A stretch of 64,000 nucleotides of DNA from JAGVSR01 sp031413815 (GCA_031413815.1 JANOFU010000098.1:12543-76542), one strand, 5' to 3'; positions 44,095-53,264 are shown, counted from the stretch's first letter. A program made the numbers and translations. Notes: a model not told the origin generated them from the letters alone.

Positions 44095-45831
44095 CTAGCG
44101 TCGTGGCTTGCTGAAAAACACCGGTAATTCGGGCTTTTCTGAGCGATGCGCCGGATCGGGAGAATGGCGGGACTTTGAGTCAGAATGTGACCGGCCACGG
44201 TCATCACCAGTCGCTGCCGGCGACGCTTTACTACCAAACTCAGGTGTGTTTTGGGTTCGATCGCCGCGCGAATCACTTTCATCGCGCCCGCGCCCCGTTA
44301 GCCGCGCGAACAATCCACGCTTGCGCGGAGGTGATGCGGGCTGGCCTGGACCATCGAGCGTGTACCCCAGCGGATCGGCCGGCGCTTGACCAGCTGTCTT
44401 GGCGTAGTAATCCCGCTGGCCGACGGCTGGAAAATCTTCGACTTCCGGCATGCGCCGCGGAGCCCGGCGGACTTCGGCAGGGGGTGCCGGCGCAAAGCCA
44501 TCATAGGTTACGTCGTGGGAAGCATGGCCATAAACGCTGGGCGGTGCCTGCGAATAGGCGGGCGGAAGACCGTCTTCGATTTCTACGCCGTCAGGGCTAT
44601 GCCAGCTGGCCTGCGGCGGCATCGGAGTAGGCTCGTAGTGAGCAGGTCCCACGTAAGCAGGATGTGGCGCGGAGGCTGGATCGCCATATTGCATTGCCGT
44701 TGACAGTCGCTGCTGGAAGTTTTCCGCCGTTCGCGGCGCGTAGGCTGGCGCCATCGGCAACGGATCGGGTGCACGGCGCGGATCGTATCCCATGGGCGGC
44801 ACGGGCAACGGCGGCGGGCTCATGAAGGGCGCCTCGCTCGAAGCCATCGTTTGGGCGCGTTCTCCAGTCCGCGTCATGCCAGAGGCAACGATCGACACCC
44901 GCACGCGATCGCCAAGGCTTTCGTCAAACGTTGCGCCGACAATGATGTTGGCTTCAGGATCGATTTCCTGGCGCACACGGCTTGCCGCTTCGTCCACTTC
45001 GTACAGCGTAAGATTGGAGCCGCCGGTGATCGACAGCAACAAGCCCTTGGCACCCTTGAGTGTGACATCATCAAGCAACGGATTGGCAATGGCTTCCTCG
45101 GCTGCGATAATTGCGCGACGCTCACCGGAGGCCTCGCCCGTGCCCATCATAGCTGTGCCCATGCCGGTCATAACGGTGCGAACATCAGCAAAATCGAGAT
45201 TGATCAGGCCCTCTTTGACGATCAGGTCGACGATGCACGCGACGCCTGAATAGAGCACCTGATCCGCCAGTATGAAGGCTTCAGCGAAGGTTGTCTTGTC
45301 GCTGGCGATGCGGAACAAGTTCTGATTGGGAATAACGATCAGCGTATCAACGTACTTGCGCAGTTCATTGATGCCCACATCGGCGATGCGCGACCGCCGC
45401 GCGCCCTCGAACTGAAACGGTTTGGTGACAACGCCGACCGTCAGAATGCCGAGTTCTTTGGCCACGCGCGCAATAACGGCCGCGGCTCCAGTGCCGGTGC
45501 CGCCACCCATGCCAGCGGCAATGAAAACCATGTGCGATCCAGCGACGCGCTGGCGAAGCTCTTCGATGGCTTCCTCCGCGGCAGCCTGGCCGATTTCCGG
45601 TTTAGAGCCGGCGCCAAGGCCTTCGGTTAAGGTCGCACCAAGTTGAATTCTTTGATCGGCGTGCGAGGCGGCCAACGCCTGCGCGTCGGTGTTTGCGACA
45701 ACGAACTCGACGCCCGTCAAACCGGCTTCAATCATGTTGTTGATGGCGTTGCAGCCTGCACCGCCGACTCCGATGACGGTCAGCCGCGGTTTCAGATCAG
45801 CCAGCTTTGGCAACTGCAACTTGATGCTCAT
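44095..45831 (-). CDS. ftsZ: Cell division GTPase FtsZ, long-linker form
   Basis: 578 aa. The tubulin-like GTPase core occupies about 1-320, with GVGGAGCNAINNM and the tubulin signature GGGTGTGAA. A Pro/Tyr/Gln-rich disordered linker of some 240 residues follows, then the conserved C-terminal peptide LPVFFSKPRR that binds FtsA. E. coli FtsZ is about 380 aa; long linkers are usual in Hyphomicrobiales. ATG 45831 (MSIKLQLP) with GGGGG upstream is the start; an upstream in-frame extension is unlikely. It follows ftsA by 60 bp. Confidence 0.98.
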   Translation of the reverse strand: MSIKLQLPKLADLKPRLTVIGVGGAGCNAINNMIEAGLTGVEFVVANTDAQALAASHADQRIQLGATLTEGLGAGSKPEIGQAAAEEAIEELRQRVAGSHMVFIAAGMGGGTGTGAAAVIARVAKELGILTVGVVTKPFQFEGARRSRIADVGINELRKYVDTLIVIPNQNLFRIASDKTTFAEAFILADQVLYSGVACIVDLIVKEGLINLDFADVRTVMTGMGTAMMGTGEASGERRAIIAAEEAIANPLLDDVTLKGAKGLLLSITGGSNLTLYEVDEAASRVRQEIDPEANIIVGATFDESLGDRVRVSIVASGMTRTGERAQTMASSEAPFMSPPPLPVPPMGYDPRRAPDPLPMAPAYAPRTAENFQQRLSTAMQYGDPASAPHPAYVGPAHYEPTPMPPQASWHSPDGVEIEDGLPPAYSQAPPSVYGHASHDVTYDGFAPAPPAEVRRAPRRMPEVEDFPAVGQRDYYAKTAGQAPADPLGYTLDGPGQPASPPRKRGLFARLTGRGRDESDSRGDRTQNTPEFGSKASPAATGDDRGRSHSDSKSRHSPDPAHRSEKPELPVFFSKPRR

Positions 45832-45891
45832 CGAGCCCCCATTAAGCCGTAACGGCAAACGCGCTAGCGCGTCCGCTGTTGCGGCTGTCAC

Positions 45892-47154
45892 TCAAAAGCC
45901 GTCCTTGAGCCATTGCCCAACCCGGCCGAGATATCCGTGAGGTCTGCGCACGCCGTGCTGGGCTGGCATCAGCTGCGACTGATCCTCGAAACTGGAAAGT
46001 AGTACGCCTACAACACCGGCAAACGCAGGGCCCGACATCAACGGTGGCAACCCTGAAACTTGACGCGGACGCCCGGCACGAACCGGCCGCTTCACCACAC
46101 TTGCCGTCAAATCGGCAACGCCCGGCAACTGACTTGTCCCGCCCGTGAGCACAACGCGCGCCGGAGCGCCCGTCAGGACAGCGCTCTGGCCAATGCGATC
46201 GGCAGCCAACCTCAACAGACTTTCCAGGCGCGGACGTACAAGGCCTGCGAGCTGAGCTTTTGTCGACTGCAGCGGCGGGGCGTCCTCGTCACCCGCGAGC
46301 GGATAGGAGAAAACCTCGTGCTCGTCCGACTGAGCACCGCCGACTGTGCCATAAAGCGCTTTGATTCGCTCGGCTTCTTCGAGGGGTGTCTGCAACGCAC
46401 GCGCGATGTCAAGGGTGATGTGCATTCCACCCACTGGAATGGACTCGCTAAAGATGTATTGGCCATCCTGAAAAGCGGCGATGCTGGTTGTGCCGCCGCC
46501 GATGTCCAAGCAGATGACACCAACCCGGCGCTCATCTTCGGACGTTGCCGCCAGTGCGCTAGCATAAGGCGCGGGCAACAGCGGATTTGGCGTCAGATAG
46601 CAGCGCTCGATCACGAATAGCAGATTGCGCAACGGCGCTTCATCGACGGTCACGGCGTGCAAGTCCGCCGAAAGCTTCTGAGCGGCCATCCCCAGCGGTT
46701 CGCGCATGCCCGGCGCCCCATCGAGCCGGTAGCCGACGGGATTGAGATGGATCAACCTCCGCCCACCGCGCTCAGCGTAGGCGCGGCCGCCCGATTGCAG
46801 TTTGGCCAGGTCCTCCGGATAGACGATGCCATGGGTAATCTGCGCACTGGCGGCAAAAGTCTGCGACATTAGACGGCCGCATGAAATGGAGATCGCGACC
46901 TCCGAAAGCCGCACGCCCGCCATCCGCTCGGCTTGCGCAATCGCCGCACGGATCGAATGCTCAGCTTCGCCAAGATCAACGATCACGCCCGATTTCACGC
47001 CGCGTGACGGGACATGGCCAACGCCGGCAATACGGATGGGATTGGCCGCCCCAGGACTGATCACCGCAATCAGACAGGCGATCTTGAACGACCCAATGTC
47101 GAGCACGCCGACGATGCGGCGACTTGATCCGGTCCCTTTTTCGGCTCCCTGCAT
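45892..47154 (-). CDS. ftsA: Cell division protein FtsA
   Basis: 420-aa actin-like protein that tethers FtsZ to the membrane. ATPase motifs: VLDIGSFKIACLIA, CLDIGGGTTSIAAF and VVLTGGTSQLPGV. The C-terminal amphipathic membrane helix is LGRVGQWLKDGF. ATG 47154 lies seven bases after the ftsQ stop with GGAG inside the ftsQ end; a longer GTG frame from 47214 would overlap ftsQ. Confidence 0.97.
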   Translation of the reverse strand: MQGAEKGTGSSRRIVGVLDIGSFKIACLIAVISPGAANPIRIAGVGHVPSRGVKSGVIVDLGEAEHSIRAAIAQAERMAGVRLSEVAISISCGRLMSQTFAASAQITHGIVYPEDLAKLQSGGRAYAERGGRRLIHLNPVGYRLDGAPGMREPLGMAAQKLSADLHAVTVDEAPLRNLLFVIERCYLTPNPLLPAPYASALAATSEDERRVGVICLDIGGGTTSIAAFQDGQYIFSESIPVGGMHITLDIARALQTPLEEAERIKALYGTVGGAQSDEHEVFSYPLAGDEDAPPLQSTKAQLAGLVRPRLESLLRLAADRIGQSAVLTGAPARVVLTGGTSQLPGVADLTASVVKRPVRAGRPRQVSGLPPLMSGPAFAGVVGVLLSSFEDQSQLMPAQHGVRRPHGYLGRVGQWLKDGF

Positions 47155-47161
47155 GACGCTG

Positions 47162-48067
47162 TTACTCCGCACCCGCGAGCGACGTGGTGGCCGCTGGGTG
47201 TTGACCAGCGGCACGAACCGCCGTGCGTCCTGGCGCTCTCAAATCAACAATCCAGCCGGGCAAGCGTGTCGCGTCTAACAGTACAGGATCGCGGACCAAC
47301 GCCGCCAAAGCGGTCGCTTCGCTATCTGGCGGTAAGTGCACGGTAACGCCGCCTGCGAGTTTCAGTGACCAGCGCCGTTCTGCGACGCGTTCGGCCGAAA
47401 CCAGACGGCTGGCGATGTCGCTGTGGCGTTCGACCAGGGCCAAAAGTGCGGCAGCTTCCGTGTTCGCACCTTCGCCAGCGATGCGGGGCAGCTCAAGATT
47501 GGAGCCGGCCGTAATCGCGGACAAAACTCGTCCCGAGCGGTCAATCAGATGGTCGCCGCCCGACCGCTGCCAGATGGCATAGGCCTGCCGTTCCGTCACA
47601 CGGATCGCCAGCTGACCGGGCCAGATACGGGTAATTTCTGCGGACTGCACCCAGGGCAGCCGCTCGAACCGCGACCGGATGGCAGCAGGATCAAAGCTTG
47701 CAATCGTGCGCACATTGGCGAGATCGAGCGCATCAAACAGGTCGCTATCGGCGGTCAACTTATGACCCGTCAGCGAGACCTGATCGATGCCAAACCCAAA
47801 CACGGATGCAATCCTGTCGCGATCGATCAGCGGGCCTGCAGCCGTGCGGCCCGGCAGAGTCGCCATGATCAAAACGAGCGTTAAGGTTGCTACAAAGCCG
47901 ATCGTGGCAAACTGAGCACGCCGCAAGCGCCGCCCACGCTGCGATGCCAATGTGGGATATGCGGCGGGATCGGGTGCGGGTGCGGGATTAAAGCTCAGGC
48001 TGGGATACGGCGCTGGCGCATGCTGCGCCCGCCGGACCGGTAACGTACCTGCGCCTACCTCACGCAA
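47162..48067 (-). CDS. ftsQ: Cell division protein FtsQ
   Basis: 301-aa bitopic division protein. Cytoplasmic Pro-rich N-terminus, TM at about 51-69 (FATIGFVATLTLVLIMATL), then a POTRA domain (VSLTGHKLTADSDLFDALDL) and beta domain (WVQSAEITRIWPGQLAIRVTER). It bridges early and late divisome proteins. The start appears to be TTG 48067, with GAGG seven bases upstream, overlapping the ddl end by 13 bp; no ATG is available before the TM. Confidence 0.93.
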   Translation of the reverse strand: MREVGAGTLPVRRAQHAPAPYPSLSFNPAPAPDPAAYPTLASQRGRRLRRAQFATIGFVATLTLVLIMATLPGRTAAGPLIDRDRIASVFGFGIDQVSLTGHKLTADSDLFDALDLANVRTIASFDPAAIRSRFERLPWVQSAEITRIWPGQLAIRVTERQAYAIWQRSGGDHLIDRSGRVLSAITAGSNLELPRIAGEGANTEAAALLALVERHSDIASRLVSAERVAERRWSLKLAGGVTVHLPPDSEATALAALVRDPVLLDATRLPGWIVDLRAPGRTAVRAAGQHPAATTSLAGAE

Positions 48068-49014
48068 CTCGCGTCCTCTATGATCCAGCGCACCAGTTGC
48101 CCAAAACTCCAGCCTGCATACTGCGCAAGCTCAGGCACCAGCGACGTACCCGTCATCCCGGGCTGTGTATTGACTTCCAGGCAGATCAACTCGCCCGTTC
48201 CGCCCGGAGTGTCGTCAAAGCGGAAGTCGGCCCGCGATACGCCGCGGCAGCCCAACGCCTGGTGAGCCTTAAGAGTGTATTGACGGACCAACTGGTAAAC
48301 ATTTGGTAAAATACTGGCCGGAAGCTGGTGGACGGACCCGCCTTGCGCGTACTTGGCCTCGAAGTCGTAGAACACGAGTCCCGCCTTCGGCACGATCTCA
48401 ATCACATCAGTGACAAAGCCGCCAATGACGGCGCAGGTCAGTTCGCGGCCGGCGATGTAGCGCTCGACCATGACGATGTCGTGCGGCTTGCCCCGTTCAA
48501 GAATGGCAGCGGGTGGTGAAGTGGCTTTCGGCCCAACGATGATCACACCAACGCTTGAGCCTTCATCAACGGGTTTGATGACGTAGGGCGGTGGCAGGGC
48601 GTGGCCCTTGGCGGCCTCAGTACGGGTGACGAGGCGCGCTTCGGCGACAGGGATGCCGGCCGGGCGCATGATTTCTTTCGCGCGCTCTTTGTGCATGGCG
48701 ACCGAGGACGCGAGCACACCGGAGTGCGTGTAGGGAATGGCAAGGCATTCCAGCACGCCCTGAACGCAACCGTCTTCGCCCCACTTGCCGTGAAGCGCGT
48801 TAAAGCAGGCGTCGGGCTTCAGGTCCGCCAGCCGCTGCGCAATATCGCGGGCGGCATCGACACGGCTGACTTTATAACCTTCGCCTTCCAGCGCCGCCGC
48901 GATCGCTGTGCCAGAACTCAAGCTGATCTCGCGCTCCGCCGACCAGCCGCCCATCAGGACGGCGACATGGTTGTGCGTGCGAGGTGGGGGGGAGGGAGGG
49001 CGATTCTTGTCCAT
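48055..49014 (-). CDS. ddl: D-alanine–D-alanine ligase
   Basis: 319-aa ATP-grasp enzyme making D-Ala-D-Ala for MurF. Motifs: VLMGGWSAEREISLSSG, PYVIKPVDEGSSVGV (ATP grasp), CLEVNTQPGMTGTSLVPE (metal site). The Pro-rich N-terminus (PPSPPPR) is unusual but short. It begins the ddl–ftsQ–ftsA–ftsZ run and is cut off from murB by an island with two toxin–antitoxin modules on the other strand, so it needs its own promoter in 49015-49178. Confidence 0.97.
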   Translation of the reverse strand: MDKNRPPSPPPRTHNHVAVLMGGWSAEREISLSSGTAIAAALEGEGYKVSRVDAARDIAQRLADLKPDACFNALHGKWGEDGCVQGVLECLAIPYTHSGVLASSVAMHKERAKEIMRPAGIPVAEARLVTRTEAAKGHALPPPYVIKPVDEGSSVGVIIVGPKATSPPAAILERGKPHDIVMVERYIAGRELTCAVIGGFVTDVIEIVPKAGLVFYDFEAKYAQGGSVHQLPASILPNVYQLVRQYTLKAHQALGCRGVSRADFRFDDTPGGTGELICLEVNTQPGMTGTSLVPELAQYAGWSFGQLVRWIIEDASCVR

Positions 49015-49178
49015 TTACGGTCCGATTTTTACCGCGTCTTAGCCGCGGGTTTCACCTTCAATCGACGGTATGCCATAGCACTTCGCCAGCTGAAACCCTG
49101 TCATTGTTCGATTCTAACGGTCCGGTTAGCGCTTACAAAGATTGAACTGTCGAGCTAGACACGTCGCCCGCTCCGGAC

Positions 49179-49207
49179 TTGACAATTTATGAGCATATAC
49201 TCATAAC
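49179..49207 (+). promoter_or_regulatory. Promoter/operator of the first toxin–antitoxin module
   Basis: TTGACA at 49179-49184 and CATAAC at 49202-49207 with a 17-bp spacer. The spacer is filled by TTATGAG-CATATA-CTCATAA (49187-49206), a perfect 7-bp-arm inverted repeat. The placement fits autorepression by the HigA-like antitoxin. Confidence 0.65.
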
Positions 49208-49218
49208 GGAGATCGATT

Positions 49219-49596
49219 GTGAAGTTGCCACGTCCCACCCGAGCACTTCGCTGGATCGGTTCGGCGCGCCGTGACTTCGGCGATTTTCCCGTCGAAGTGC
49301 AGAGCCAGTTCGGGTTCGAGCTGTTTCTGGCGCAGACCGGACAGCATCCGCCCTCGGCAAAGCCGCTCAAAGGCTTCGGGTCCGGTGTGATCGAACTGAT
49401 CGAGGACTTTGATGGCGATACGTATCGCGCGATCTATGCGGTGCGTTTCGAGATGGCGGTCTACGTGCTGCACAGCTTTAAGAAGAAATCGAAGGGCGGC
49501 ATCAAGACCCCAAAGAGTGACATTGCGTTGATCCGTAGCCGGCTGAGGGATGCCGCGGCAGATAACGATGAGAGACTGAAAAAGGACAAACAGTGA
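49219..49596 (+). CDS. RelE/ParE-superfamily toxin (phage Gp49/HigB type)
   Basis: 125 aa of the Gp49-like (PF05973-type) toxin family. Family motifs: ALRWIGSARRDFGDFPVEVQ, KGFGSGVIELIEDFDGDTYR and YVLHSFKKKSKGGIKTPKSD. Members cleave mRNA, usually on the ribosome. Start is GTG 49219 with GGAG seven bases upstream. It is followed at once by the HTH antitoxin (TGATG overlap), toxin first as in higBA. The frame is intact. Confidence 0.9.
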   Translation: MKLPRPTRALRWIGSARRDFGDFPVEVQSQFGFELFLAQTGQHPPSAKPLKGFGSGVIELIEDFDGDTYRAIYAVRFEMAVYVLHSFKKKSKGGIKTPKSDIALIRSRLRDAAADNDERLKKDKQ

Positions 49597-49934
49597 TGAG
49601 GAAAGCTCGCGGTGAGGTTCATGAAACCAAGGGCAACATCTTTGCCGATCTCGGGCTTCCTGGCGCTGGCGCGCATTTTCTGAAGGCGCAGATCGTCGCC
49701 GAGCTGTACCGGCTGAAAACCGAGCGCAAGCTGACGCAAACGTTGGCAGGGACGCTGATGGGGATCAGCCAGCCGGAGGTCTCGCGGTTATTCAAGGGGC
49801 ATTTCCGCGAATACTCCGTCGAGCGGCTGATGGAGTTCCTGACTGATTTTGATCGCGACGTGGAGATTGTCGTCAAACCCCGGCGCAAGACCAGCGCGCG
49901 CGGGCAGATCACGTTCAAGCCGGTGCTGGCTTGA
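49596..49934 (+). CDS. HTH antitoxin of the HigA type
   Basis: 112-aa helix-turn-helix protein (TQTLAGTLMGISQPEVSRLF, about residues 49-68), neutralising partner of the Gp49-like toxin and likely repressor of the dyad at 49187-49206. ATG 49596 overlaps the toxin stop (TGATG) and has AAGGA nine bases upstream; GTG 49593 is possible. The module lies opposite to the dcw genes on both sides. Confidence 0.9.
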   Translation: MRKARGEVHETKGNIFADLGLPGAGAHFLKAQIVAELYRLKTERKLTQTLAGTLMGISQPEVSRLFKGHFREYSVERLMEFLTDFDRDVEIVVKPRRKTSARGQITFKPVLA

Positions 49935-50052
49935 GGTAGGCAAAAAGTGTGCGGGCTATGCGCGCAACACGGTACCTGAACGAGATCGTTTGCAGCAGCG
50001 CGAATGGCGTTGATCTCTGGATCGTACAGTTCCAATAGATCGAGTTCGCACA

Positions 50053-50058
50053 TATAAT
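50053..50058 (+). promoter_or_regulatory. Consensus -10 of the second toxin–antitoxin module
   Basis: Perfect TATAAT centred in the small dyad CACAT-ATA-ATGTG (50050-50062 region), about 22 bp before the antitoxin ATG. No convincing -35 is present (TTCCAA at 17 bp). The dyad may be the antitoxin operator. Confidence 0.55.
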
Positions 50059-50080
50059 GTGGGTGGAAAGGAGACGAGAC

Positions 50081-50362
50081 ATGCGCACCCTGCCGGCAGA
50101 CATGAAGGACACCAAAGTTAGGCAATTGATCGAGGCCGCCCGTGCCGAGCCGGTTACACTGCTCGAAAACGGGGAGCCTGCGGCCATCGTGCTGTCTCCG
50201 GCAGAGTTTGATCGCTTTGATGAACAGGACCGCATCCGTCGTGAAGCCAAAGTCCGGCTGCGCCAGACCATTGCGGCTATTCACGATCAAGCGCTCAAGC
50301 AAGGCCTGACGGCAGCAGAGGTTGAGCGACTTGTATCGGACGATGGAGCCGATGAAGGTTGA
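50081..50362 (+). CDS. Phd/YefM-type antitoxin
   Basis: 93 aa. The N-terminal Phd/YefM DNA-binding fold reads VRQLIEAARAEPVTLLENGEPAAIVLSPAEFDRF; the C-terminal half is a charged toxin-binding helix. ATG 50081 has AAGGAG eight bases upstream; a start at 50057 would lie inside the promoter. It overlaps the start of the PIN toxin by 11 bp. The partner toxin is frameshifted. Confidence 0.88.
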   Translation: MRTLPADMKDTKVRQLIEAARAEPVTLLENGEPAAIVLSPAEFDRFDEQDRIRREAKVRLRQTIAAIHDQALKQGLTAAEVERLVSDDGADEG

Positions 50363-50767
50363 GCGCGTCGTTCTCGACAGCAATGTCCTGATAAGTTCTG
50401 CGATCTCACCAGCGGGGAAGCCGTTTGCATGCCTGAAGTGGGCATTGGATCATGCGACACTCATCGCGTCCCGCGGTCTGATCGAAGAGGTTGAAACGCG
50501 ACTCGCCCGCGCAAAGTTCGCGAAATACATCACGAAGTCCAGCGCCGGTCGTTTGTCGCCGACCTCTCGCTGGCCGTAGTCATGGTGGAGTCGCCGGGAC
50601 TGCTCAAAGTGTGCCGCGATCCAGACGACGATATGCTTCTTGAGACCGCAATCCTCGGACGGGCAGACTGCCAGGTAACGGGAGATCAAGACCTTCTGGT
50701 CCTCCACCCTTTTCAGGGACTGAACATCATTCCGCCGACGCGTTTTCTGGAGCTGGTGAGTCGCTAA
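50352..50767 (+). pseudogene. Frameshifted PIN-domain toxin
   Basis: The PIN RNase fold is present but split between frames. ATG 50352 gives VVLDSNVLISSAISPAGKPF and on to RAKFAKYIT. The rest (SFVADLSLAVVMVESPGLLK, VCRDPDDDMLLETA, VTGDQDLLVLHPF) is in another frame to 50767. The total of 416 nt is one base short of 139 codons, and the break lies near 50525-50535. All PIN acidic residues (LDSN, CRDPDDD, TGDQDL) survive across the two halves, so the loss is recent or a sequence error. It belongs to the putative-toxin PIN group usually paired with Phd-type antitoxins. Confidence 0.82.
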
Positions 50768-50837
50768 AGAACGCGTGGACGTGTCTCGCTCGCGTCGCCG
50801 GCGAAGCGGATGACGCCATGCGGAGCGCCGGAACTCC

Positions 50838-51788
50838 TTAAACCAACCCCTCACCACTCGGCCGCCCGTCTTTGGGCAAACCGAGCCGGATGATTTCCCA
50901 CTCTAGCGTCACGCCGGACGCGGCTTTCACGCGGGCGCGCACCGTTTCGCCGAGTGTTTCGACATCTTCGCCGCTCGCTTGCGCGTCGTTGATCAGGAAG
51001 TTGCAGTGCATGTCCGAGACCTTGGCACCGCCCACCCGGAAGCCACGGCAACCCGCTTGATCGACGAGCTTCCAGGCGCTGTTGCCCGACGGATTCTTAA
51101 ACGTTGAGCCGCCGGTGCGTTCCTTGATGGGTTGGTTCTTCTCGCGGTACTCCGCAACGTCATCCATTTCTTTCAGGATGTCCGCCGGATCACCCGCCGT
51201 GCCTTCGTAGAGCGCTTCCGTGAATATCCAGTCGCCGGGAATGCCACAGTGCCGGTAGGTAAACTTCATATCGGCCAGCGACAGCACGTGAATGTTGCCG
51301 TGACGGTCAACGGCGCGCGCCTCGATCAGGCAGTCCTTGGTCTCTCGGCCATGGGCACCCGCATTCATCCGCAAGGCGCCGCCGATGGAACCGGGAATGC
51401 CGCGATAAAAGGCCAATCCTGTGATGCCCGCTTCTGCGGCGGCACGCGCGACCTTGACATCCGGCACCACCGTACCGGTTCGCAGCCGATGGCCGGGCTC
51501 GATCTTTATCTCACCAAATCCACGTCCGAGCCGGATCACAACACCCGGTACGCCGCCATCGCGCACCAGCAAATTTGAGCCCAAGCCAATCACGAACACG
51601 GGCATGTCTGACGGGATGGTCTTCAGGAAATACGCGAGGTCGGCTTCGTCCGCGGGCGTGAACAGCACTTGCGCCGGACCACCGACGCGGAACCACGTGA
51701 TGTCCGCCAGCGCCGCGTTCGCCGCGAGGCGACCGCGCAATTCAGGCAGGGATGCCTTTAGCTCGGCGGTGATGTCCGGAAAGCTCAT
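50838..51788 (-). CDS. murB: UDP-N-acetylenolpyruvoylglucosamine reductase
   Basis: 316-aa FAD enzyme reducing UDP-GlcNAc-enolpyruvate to UDP-MurNAc. FAD motifs GLGSNLLVRDGG and YRGIPGSIGGALRMNAGAHG; catalytic Ser in GGSTFKNP. ATG 51788 starts the homology; the frame stays open upstream into murC without similarity. It follows murC by 19 bp. Downstream it should lead into ddl, but the toxin–antitoxin island intervenes. Confidence 0.97.
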   Translation of the reverse strand: MSFPDITAELKASLPELRGRLAANAALADITWFRVGGPAQVLFTPADEADLAYFLKTIPSDMPVFVIGLGSNLLVRDGGVPGVVIRLGRGFGEIKIEPGHRLRTGTVVPDVKVARAAAEAGITGLAFYRGIPGSIGGALRMNAGAHGRETKDCLIEARAVDRHGNIHVLSLADMKFTYRHCGIPGDWIFTEALYEGTAGDPADILKEMDDVAEYREKNQPIKERTGGSTFKNPSGNSAWKLVDQAGCRGFRVGGAKVSDMHCNFLINDAQASGEDVETLGETVRARVKAASGVTLEWEIIRLGLPKDGRPSGEGLV

Positions 51789-51807
51789 ATCCGTCCTGTC
51801 TGTTCGA

Positions 51808-53229
51808 TCATTCGGCGGCTTGCGCGCCGAGCCAGTCCGGCAAGGCCGCCGCCCACTCAGTCGACATTCCGGCACCCAGGCAGACGACCATATCGCCAGG
51901 ACGGCCATAGCGGCGCAGCAGCGGAACGATGTCGGCCGGGCGGTCAATTGAAGTTACGGCGCCGTGTCCCGTCGCGCGGATACCTTCGGCCAGCGTGTGC
52001 TGATCGATGCCGTCAATGGGTGCTTCACCTGCCGAGTACAGCGGGGCAACAATCACGCTATCAGCGTCGCGGAAGCATGCGCTGAAATCGCGAAACAGAT
52101 CGCGGACGCGCGTATAGCGATGCGGCTCGACGACTGCAATGACGCGGCCCTGGGTACCCGCACGAGCCGCCTGCAGAACGGCTGCGATCTCCGCTGGATG
52201 GTGTCCGTAGTCGTCGAAAATCTGGATGCCGTTCCACTGGCCGGTTGGCTGGAAGCGGCGCTTCACACCGGAGAATGATTGCAATGCGGACTTCATCACG
52301 TCGTCGGGGATGCCTGCTTCGGCCGCAACGGCAATCGCCGCCAGAGCGTTCAGCGCGTTGTGCTGACCCGGTATCGGAATGGACCAGTCCGTGATCGTCC
52401 GCTGACCACCCTGCACGCTGGCGCTGAGTTCGGCCGTAAAGATCGTCGTAAAACCGTCCTGACGCGTCGCTGTGAGACGCAGATCAGAACCTTGGCTCGT
52501 TCCATACGTCAGCAAACGGCGGCCATCGCGGCGGAGTTCCAGCCGTTCAACCATGTCCCGCACGACCGGGTGATCGATGCACGTCACCGCCAAACCGTAG
52601 AACGGGATGTTCTTATAGAACGCGGCGAACTCGCGATGCATGTTTTCGACGGTTTTGAAGTAGTCGAGATGCTCGGGGTCGATGTTGGTGACGATGCCGA
52701 TCTCAGTGGGCAACCGCACGAAGGTGCCGTCGCTTTCGTCGGCTTCGACAATCATCCACTTGCCTTGGCCAAGGCGCGCGTTTGAGCCCCAGGCATTGAT
52801 AATCCCGCCCGTGATCACAGTCGGGTCAGCCCCAGCCATTTCAAAAATGGTCGAGACGAGCGACGTGGTCGTTGTCTTGCCGTGCGTGCCCGTGACCGAC
52901 ACCGTCGAATAGAGCCGCATCAGTTCGGCCAACATTTCGGCGCGGCGGATGATCGGTAGTCCCCTTTGGCGAGCGGCATCGAGTTCAGCATTGCCGGGCT
53001 TCACAGCGGTCGAGATGACGACGTTGCGCGCACCGACAAGGTTCACCGCATCGTGGCCGACAAACACGCGAATGCCTTTGGCGCGCAGACGGCGAACGTT
53101 GGCGGATTCCTTCTGGTCGCTGCCCTGGACAGAGAACCCCTTAGCCTGAAGAATCTCGGCAATCGCACTCATGCCAATGCCGCCGATGCCGATGATGTGG
53201 AAGGTGCCTGCGTCGCGCGGGATCTGCAT
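51808..53229 (-). CDS. murC: UDP-N-acetylmuramate–L-alanine ligase
   Basis: 473-aa Mur ligase adding L-Ala. N-terminal Rossmann motif FHIIGIGGIGMSAIAEIL, P-loop VTGTHGKTTTTSLVS, DDYGHHPAEIAAVL late in the protein. ATG 53229 (MQIPRDAG) begins the homology. It lies 35 bp after murG. Confidence 0.98.
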   Translation of the reverse strand: MQIPRDAGTFHIIGIGGIGMSAIAEILQAKGFSVQGSDQKESANVRRLRAKGIRVFVGHDAVNLVGARNVVISTAVKPGNAELDAARQRGLPIIRRAEMLAELMRLYSTVSVTGTHGKTTTTSLVSTIFEMAGADPTVITGGIINAWGSNARLGQGKWMIVEADESDGTFVRLPTEIGIVTNIDPEHLDYFKTVENMHREFAAFYKNIPFYGLAVTCIDHPVVRDMVERLELRRDGRRLLTYGTSQGSDLRLTATRQDGFTTIFTAELSASVQGGQRTITDWSIPIPGQHNALNALAAIAVAAEAGIPDDVMKSALQSFSGVKRRFQPTGQWNGIQIFDDYGHHPAEIAAVLQAARAGTQGRVIAVVEPHRYTRVRDLFRDFSACFRDADSVIVAPLYSAGEAPIDGIDQHTLAEGIRATGHGAVTSIDRPADIVPLLRRYGRPGDMVVCLGAGMSTEWAAALPDWLGAQAAE

Positions 53230-53264
53230 TCTTCGGTTCCGTTCGCTTTTTTGGCCTCTGCCCT

